Shown here piece after piece: positions 59,346 to 64,000 of a DNA stretch of 64,000 nucleotides. Source of the DNA: Carettochelys insculpta (Eukaryota > Chordata > Testudines > Carettochelyidae); contig NC_134144.1 in the NCBI RefSeq assembly GCF_033958435.1, positions 5,822,010 to 5,886,009 of the forward strand, given 5' to 3'. The position numbers and the translations under genes are program-made. Positions within the stretch are counted from its first letter, which is position 1; every line of letters starts with the position of its first letter. The notes below the pieces were generated by a model. That model made no database searches and had not been told where the DNA came from. It saw nothing but the letters and a program-made list of their open reading frames with translations.

Positions 59346-60130
59346 CAGTGGTTCTCAACCTTGCCAGACTACTTGAACCTTTTTAACGGGGGTTGATTTG
59401 TGTACCCTGGATTTCAGCTTACTTAAACTACCTGCTTCTAAAAACGCGTCACGGCACTCTGAAAATTCGTTTACTTTCTCGTTTTTGCCATTTCCTGAAA
59501 TAAATTGTTTGGGAATATAAATACCGGGCTTACATTTCAGTAAGATATTTGAGTCGGTTTTCACTTGCGCCTTGTCGTTTTGGGAGGCACTGAATGACCA
59601 CTGCCACTGCTTCCAGCTCATTTTAAAACTTTCCGTTTTTACTTCACAACCCTGCACACATGAATGCTCCATGATAACGTCTACCTCATTAACGTGCTTG
59701 CAGGAACCAGTAAAGGCACAAACTGCATGTCTAATACACCGAATATACTGTTACTTGTGTTACATTACATGTTATGTTAGCATATAATATGGTATACAGA
59801 GCAGTATAAAGTCATATGGAATTTTAGTTTGTACTCACTTCACTAATGCTTTTTATGTAGCCTGTTGCAGAACTGGGCAAGTATCTAGATGAGCTGACCT
59901 GCCCCTTGGAAGGTCTCTGCATACACCTAGGGATATATGCAGGGTTACCTGTAAGCCAAGTGTTTGGGCAGCTGCCCAGATGATTAGCAGCTCACCCCTA
60001 GTTGCCCACAGTAAGCAGCATTTGTGGTGCACGTCCACATACTTTGGTGCACATAACAAACTTATTCCACCTATGGATGGAAAAAATTAGAAGGACCACT
60101 GGGTACATGTACCCCTGGCTGAGAATCACT
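59346..60130. mobile_element. hAT-like element, composite
   Basis: The left end CAGTGGTTCTCAACCTTGCC is a classic hAT (Charlie/MER5-type) terminus; the right end GGCTGAGAATCACT is its mutated inverse. A piece of another MITE family lies within it near the right end (59945-60095). No target duplication was found. Confidence 0.55.
59945..60095 (-). mobile_element. Small non-autonomous DNA transposon (copy C, partial, reversed)
   Basis: The + strand reads GTTTGGGCAGCTGCCCAGAT, then GGTGCACGTCCACATACTTT, then CCACCTATGGATGGAAAAAA, the reverse complement of the family seen at 1186 and 38248. It lies inside the hAT-like element 59346-60130, which suggests nesting or a composite. Confidence 0.5.
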
Positions 60131-60312
60131 ATGACGCCACTGTGCTAGGAGCTGTGCGTAAAACAGTCTCAGTCCTGACTCAAGTAGTTCAGAATCCAAC
60201 TCTTCTCATATTGAGATGGTAAGTCTTTTTAAGACTAGGAATCATCTTTCTGTGTAATTTGTGCTGTGCGGGCTACAATGGGGCACTGAACAGTAACTGG
60301 TGCTCCTAAGTG
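60131..60312 (+). mobile_element. Old SINE tail (MIR/AmnSINE-like)
   Basis: CACTGTGCTAGGAGCTGTGC, then AGGAATCATCTTTCTGTGTA, then GGCTACAATGGGGCACTGAA and GGTGCTCCTAAGTG follow the order of ancient amniote SINE tails (...GCACAATGGGG.CCTGA...GGGCTCCTAGG). Strongly diverged. Confidence 0.5.
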
Positions 60313-60590
60313 TGATCACCAGGGCTTTTTTGTGCTGCTATAGAGTACGGCACCTCGGCAGCCCCAGCCGTGGGATCCCTTTCTGGGTGGTGGGGAGATC
60401 CTGTCAGCCCCATGGCTGGGAGCCAGCTGGGGCACAGAACCCCGGTCGGGGGGGCAGGAGTCTCCAGCAACACTGGGGCTGGGAGTCCCACCAACAGCTT
60501 GAGGCCTGGGGACCTGATGGGGGCTGGGGAAACCTGGGGGACTCAGTCAGGGTGCACAACTCCGCTGGTAACTCCAGGGATTAGCCAGCA
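60312..60590. other. GC-rich unclassified stretch
   Basis: It begins GATCACCAGGGCTTTTTTGT and is rich in GGGGCTGGG motifs. It may be a hAT-type MITE interior. Open frames on both strands here are compositional. Confidence 0.35.
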
Positions 60591-61368
60591 CTGCCTGCTC
60601 AAGTTGTCATTTGAAAATCAAGTTGTAATTAATATAGGTTTGTAACTTATTTGTATTAGGGTTTCTTGAACTTTCTTCTGAAGCATCTTGTGCTTTTTCT
60701 GCCAGACGGGATACAAAACAACTAAATTGCTCGTCTGATCTGATGTGGCAATTTTAACATTTCCATCCCTATTTTATGCATTCTTGTCTGCTTTTATTCT
60801 GTGAGTATTGTCTGTCATCCCAAACTGTGCTGATCCTTCCCAGCTATTATTTGTGCTGTTTGACACTAAAATGACATCTAGGTTTTAGTCGTTTGAATTA
60901 TCAGTTAATGTTCCTGCAGAGATGAAGATTCTGGTAGTTATCATGTTGCTCCCCATATGCTAAAAGGAGTTAAGGTATCAGAGGTTAGAGAAGAGATGGA
61001 ATGAACGACAGCAGTTCCAAAAGCATCTCCGCAGCCAGGGTTCTGTAAAACTGTCTAGCTATGAGCTGTTTTAAGTCCTCTTTCTTGTAATATTTGTTAA
61101 CAAGTTCTGCTTCTGCCATTGTTATAGGATAGACTTGCTCAAGTAGTGGAAGCATATTATCACTGAGATTGTTCTGAGGAGTGGTATGTAATTGCCGTGA
61201 GGTCAGATCACTCAAAATGCCTGCATGTTAAAGATTTTCATCTGTGCCTCAATAAGTTGTGAACAAACTTTTTCCATATTAGTCTGTGTACCATTTACAC
61301 TGTTTGAGCCTGATGATGAGGTGGAGATCAAAATGAATGAGAAGAAGCCTTCGGACATTTATTAGTAC

Positions 61369-61386
61369 GTGTGTGTGTGTGTGTGT
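61369..61386 (+). repeat. (GT)9 microsatellite
   Basis: Nine uninterrupted GT dinucleotides. Confidence 0.95.
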
Positions 61387-62033
61387 TCATGCGTGCACCA
61401 TTACCTTTTTAGAAAATACTTAGTACTGATTCCTATAAAATTTCTAACTCTCAATGTCGGCGCTTAGTGAAAATGAGATGGTTAAGATCAGTACCATTGT
61501 CACAATCTTAGTTAAGTGTTCTCAAAGCAGTTAAAAAATTAAACCGTTGCAATGACCGCAGTTAAATTTTACTGACAGGATTTATCTGTGCAGTTGGCTG
61601 CACGAAATGGAAAGACATACGCATGCAGAGAAGATTTAATGTGCTTTGCATTTTTCTGCTAGAATAGATGTCTTTTATCAATGTTAGTCATTTTCGTGAT
61701 TTAAAGTTTAGTTATGGTCAGGAAAGTAACTCTTTCCTTAGCAAGATAACTCAATGTTCTATATTCATTCTGCTTCCTCTCTTGCTCCCATCACATTTGC
61801 TCTATTTAGCAGCACTGCCATCTCAAGTTATGATTAATCTAACCTTGTAAATCCTTGCCTTCCTTAGTAAGGATGCTAGACTTTGAGCTTCACTGGCAGA
61901 TTGGCTGTTGCCTGAAGCAGAACAGCATAAAGCCTCTCAGGTTCTGCACCTCCAGCAGTAACCCAGATTCCACAGACAAGGCTTGTAGAATTTTTGACCT
62001 CCTCATCAACAGGAGGTCTTACTTGCAATCCAG

Positions 62034-62212
62034 CACATTGAGCATTGGTCTCGTAAACCCGGGGCTGTGAGCTCAATCCTTGAGGAGCCCATTTAGAGAT
62101 CTGGGGCAAATAGATTTAAAAAAAAAAAATGTCAGGAATAGTCCTGCTGGGAGGGCAGGGGACTGGACTTGATGACCTCTGACGGTTCCTTCCCGTTCTG
62201 AGAGATGTGTGT
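62034..62212 (+). mobile_element. tRNA-derived SINE with CR1 tail (turtle type)
   Basis: GAGCATTGGTCTCGTAAACC, then CGGGGCTGTGAGCTCAATCC, then TTGAGGAGCCCATTTAGAGA looks like the second half of a tRNA-related region (the box B position is GAGCTCAATCC). An A-run follows, then GGACTGGACTTGATGACCTC and GGTTCCTTCCCGTTC, a CR1 3' end. Tortoise Pol III SINEs are known to combine these parts. The 5' end (box A) is truncated. Confidence 0.72.
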
Positions 62213-63621
62213 AACTTGCCTCATATAATTTGTTCTCATGTAAACAAAGAGCTTGGCAATTTTATTTATTTATAACTTGTTTTAAAATTCAAATGACATG
62301 AAATAAAACCAGAAAGAAAATTAAAATATAATTGACCAGTGAGCTATCTGTTGCTAGCAGTTAGGCTTTCAAGTTCCCTGTGGTTGGCTCAAGTTAGAAC
62401 TCTTATCTTAAGGGTCAGTTGTGCCACCCAACACCATAGTCCTTCATAGACTTCACAGAATTGCTGGCTCTTCTCTCTTTCTGGGCTTAAAACTGTAGGT
62501 AGAGTTGGGGTTTTGTTGGCTCTATTGAGTGTTCGTTTGATTGGTTCCAGAATTTAGGAATGAGGTCCTGGGTATAATAGAGTGTCTGTGGTGTTAGCAT
62601 TGGCGAACCAGTATACCTTTTTAGTAGGTTTTATTGAACTTCTTTCAAAAAGAGCGTCACAAATATATGTTCACATAGCATTTGCACTTGTGCATCTTAA
62701 AACACTAATTAATGTCAATAAACTGGTGAATCTGCAAGGGACAGAGCCCAAATTAAGGCATTCTGATGCTTCTGTTCCAATTTCATACAACTACAAACTA
62801 CTTTTTCCAGATAATGTTCATGAAAATTGGAATGATATGTGATTCCAGTACAGGGCGGCGGCTTATTAGATTTTAGCATCTCCAGTCCAGGTCAGGCACC
62901 TGCTTTATCTGATGACCGTTGGTCAACCTCCAAGATAAGGGTGCTGTCTTAAGGAGCCAAATAATTAGCAAGGCAGTAGTTAATTCTGACATTAGAGTCT
63001 TGGAATGACATTTTAGAGTCAATGCCCAAAGGGAATAGTGGGAAGTGAAGTTTTTATTTGTCTATCATTGTTTAAGGCATCTTGTTGACCTGATGCAGTT
63101 TTTCCTGCCTTATTTGTATTGGGACGATTATTTGTGCTATTGGAAGAATAATGGATGGTGGTGGGTTTTTTTTTGTTTCTAATGTAAATGAAAGCTTAGA
63201 TATGAGTGTCAAGCAGAGTCACTTACATGTCAAGCAGGCCCAATATATATGCTGTGGATGGAAGGTTTGACATTTCTCATCTATAGCATACTGCTCTGTG
63301 GTACCTATTTCATCCAAGCGTAGAATTTCCTTTTCCAGGAGTATCAAACCAGTATCTTTGAGAAGCACTTCTCTAAAGTCACTTCAAAGAGCTTCTCAGA
63401 AATTGGCTAAAATAGTCACTTAAGCTTCAATGTTACAAGGATTTCCATATATGTTTAACTTGTTATGGTAGAAGTATTCCCTTTTGACTTTAGTGTAAAT
63501 AGTCACAGTATGTAAAATTAAGCATATATGTTTCTTGAAATGCGTCCTGAATACATGAAGTACTCTTGAGTTGGCTTAAGAATGCTTTGCTCTGGTACTT
63601 TGACATGTGTCCTAATTCCAG

Positions 63622-63719
63622 GGGTGAAGGCATGTTTGCAGAGTGGAATACGCGAACAAGAGGAAAAGTATGAAATCTGTGGCGGCCCACGAAGAGGCAG
63701 ACTCAACCAAGAACAGCTG
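63622..63719 (+). CDS. BARD1: BARD1 exon 10: end of BRCT1 and BRCT1-BRCT2 linker
   Basis: This exon is 98 bp, equal to human exon 10. The acceptor is CCTAATTCCAG ending at 63621 and the donor is GTAGCT from 63720, a non-consensus +4 to +6. It completes the conserved Trp and reads [20 protein letters not shown], then [12 protein letters not shown]. This matches the human [18 protein letters not shown] region that ends BRCT1. The next exon (BRCT2 and stop) is not in the window. The frame stays open across the donor as far as the stop at 63804-63806, so a read-through ORF of similar start exists but is not expected to be the normal product. Confidence 0.96.
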
Positions 63720-64000
63720 GTAGCTATCTGGATGCCGATATTTTTAAATGATCTTTTACACCACTGCCTTCTGGCAGATGCATGGATGAGAGAGATGATA
63801 GTTTAATGTGCACTTATTTGGGAGTCTGCATGAGAAGCGATTGAATGTAATGATTGTCTCAGACTCTTAATGGCCATCTGACACACCACATTCCTGTAAA
63901 CCTTGCCAAAGCTTCCCAGCTTTCAGTTATGTTTATATAAGAAGTCACATAAACACAACAGCTGATGTTTCTTCTAGGATTCTCCAGTCCAGTTTCAGTT
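63720..64000 (+). other. BARD1 intron 10, 5' end
   Basis: This is intronic sequence following exon 10. No repeat or exon is recognised in these 281 bases. Confidence 0.8.

Larger units (their letters stand above)
50760..63621 (+). other. BARD1 intron 9 (12,862 bp)
   Basis: It carries a CR1-type tail (51910-52009), a near-perfect Harbinger foldback (53086-53528), a hAT element (54357-55646), a CR1 3' region (56493-57330), a Harbinger-like element (57512-58104), a Tigger-like MITE (58701-58998), a hAT-like element (59346-60130), an old SINE tail (60131-60312), a GC-rich stretch (about 60312-60590) and a tRNA-derived SINE (62034-62212). The stretches 50760-51900, 52010-53085, 55650-56490, 60600-62030 and 62215-63621 show nothing I can name beyond a GT run. 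Confidence 0.85.
1..64000 (+). other. BARD1: BARD1 gene, internal part (introns 1-10, exons 2-10)
   Basis: Nine exons on the + strand translate to consecutive parts of BARD1: RING, linker, ankyrin repeats and most of BRCT1. BARD1 pairs with BRCA1 through the RING domains to form a nuclear E3 ubiquitin ligase acting in homologous-recombination repair. All borders are AG/GT and all phases join. Coding length in the window is 57+146+1046+81+173+109+133+93+98 = 1,936 nt. The exon order, phases and most exon sizes agree with the human gene as I recall it. Exon 1 (start codon and first RING ligands) and the last exon (end of BRCT1 and BRCT2) are outside, so promoter and polyadenylation signals cannot be assessed. 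Everything else in the window is intronic. Confidence 0.97.

Noticed and set aside
61369..61386. GT run as a Z-DNA regulatory element
   Set aside because: Nine repeats in mid-intron with no other signals; an ordinary microsatellite.

Overview
The window is a piece of vertebrate nuclear DNA that lies entirely inside one protein-coding gene, BARD1 (BRCA1-associated RING domain 1), read on the + strand. I recognise nine internal coding exons that I equate with exons 2-10 of the mammalian gene. All have AG/GT borders, compatible phases and an open frame throughout, giving 1,936 nt of coding sequence. Exon 1 and the last exon lie outside the window, so the start codon, promoter, stop codon and 3' UTR are not seen. 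No other host protein gene, tRNA, rRNA, operon or CRISPR array is supported. Almost all of the remaining open reading frames are chance frames or parts of transposons.

The host looks like a turtle, probably cryptodiran. CR1 LINE tails are present, as is a tRNA-derived SINE body joined to a CR1 tail (62034-62212), the arrangement known from tortoise Pol III SINEs. Other support comes from old MIR-like SINEs, many hAT and PIF/Harbinger-type MITEs of kinds common in non-avian reptiles, and a Penelope-like retroelement. This identification is an inference from repeat content; no species-diagnostic gene is present.

Layout: exon 2 (99-155) and exon 3 (7080-7225) carry the RING zinc ligands. Exon 4 (20596-21641) is the long, poorly conserved linker with the start of the ankyrin domain. 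Exons 5 (33830-33910), 6 (35004-35176) and 7 (45250-45358) carry the ankyrin repeats. Exons 8 (47051-47183), 9 (50667-50759) and 10 (63622-63719) carry the linker and most of BRCT1. Six of the nine exons have exactly the length I recall for human. Exon 8 does so only if the downstream half of a tandem CAGCAG acceptor is used. Exon 3 is one codon shorter and exon 4 is 32 codons longer.

The introns are dense with transposons, and many copies still show target-site duplications readable by eye. They include hAT elements with 8-bp duplications, Harbinger-like foldbacks with 3-bp duplications, and Tigger-like MITEs with TA duplications. The most unusual structure is a Penelope-like element at 7579-10272, in which a reverse transcriptase/GIY-YIG copy on the - strand meets an inverted 3'-terminal copy on the + strand. 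Both sit between one 11-bp direct repeat. Smaller foldbacks made only of the same tail module occur at about 6003-6213, 6836-7050 and 44413-44625. One of these ends 29 bp before exon 3. Another sits inside one member of a duplicated intronic segment whose partner 1.8 kb away keeps the empty site.
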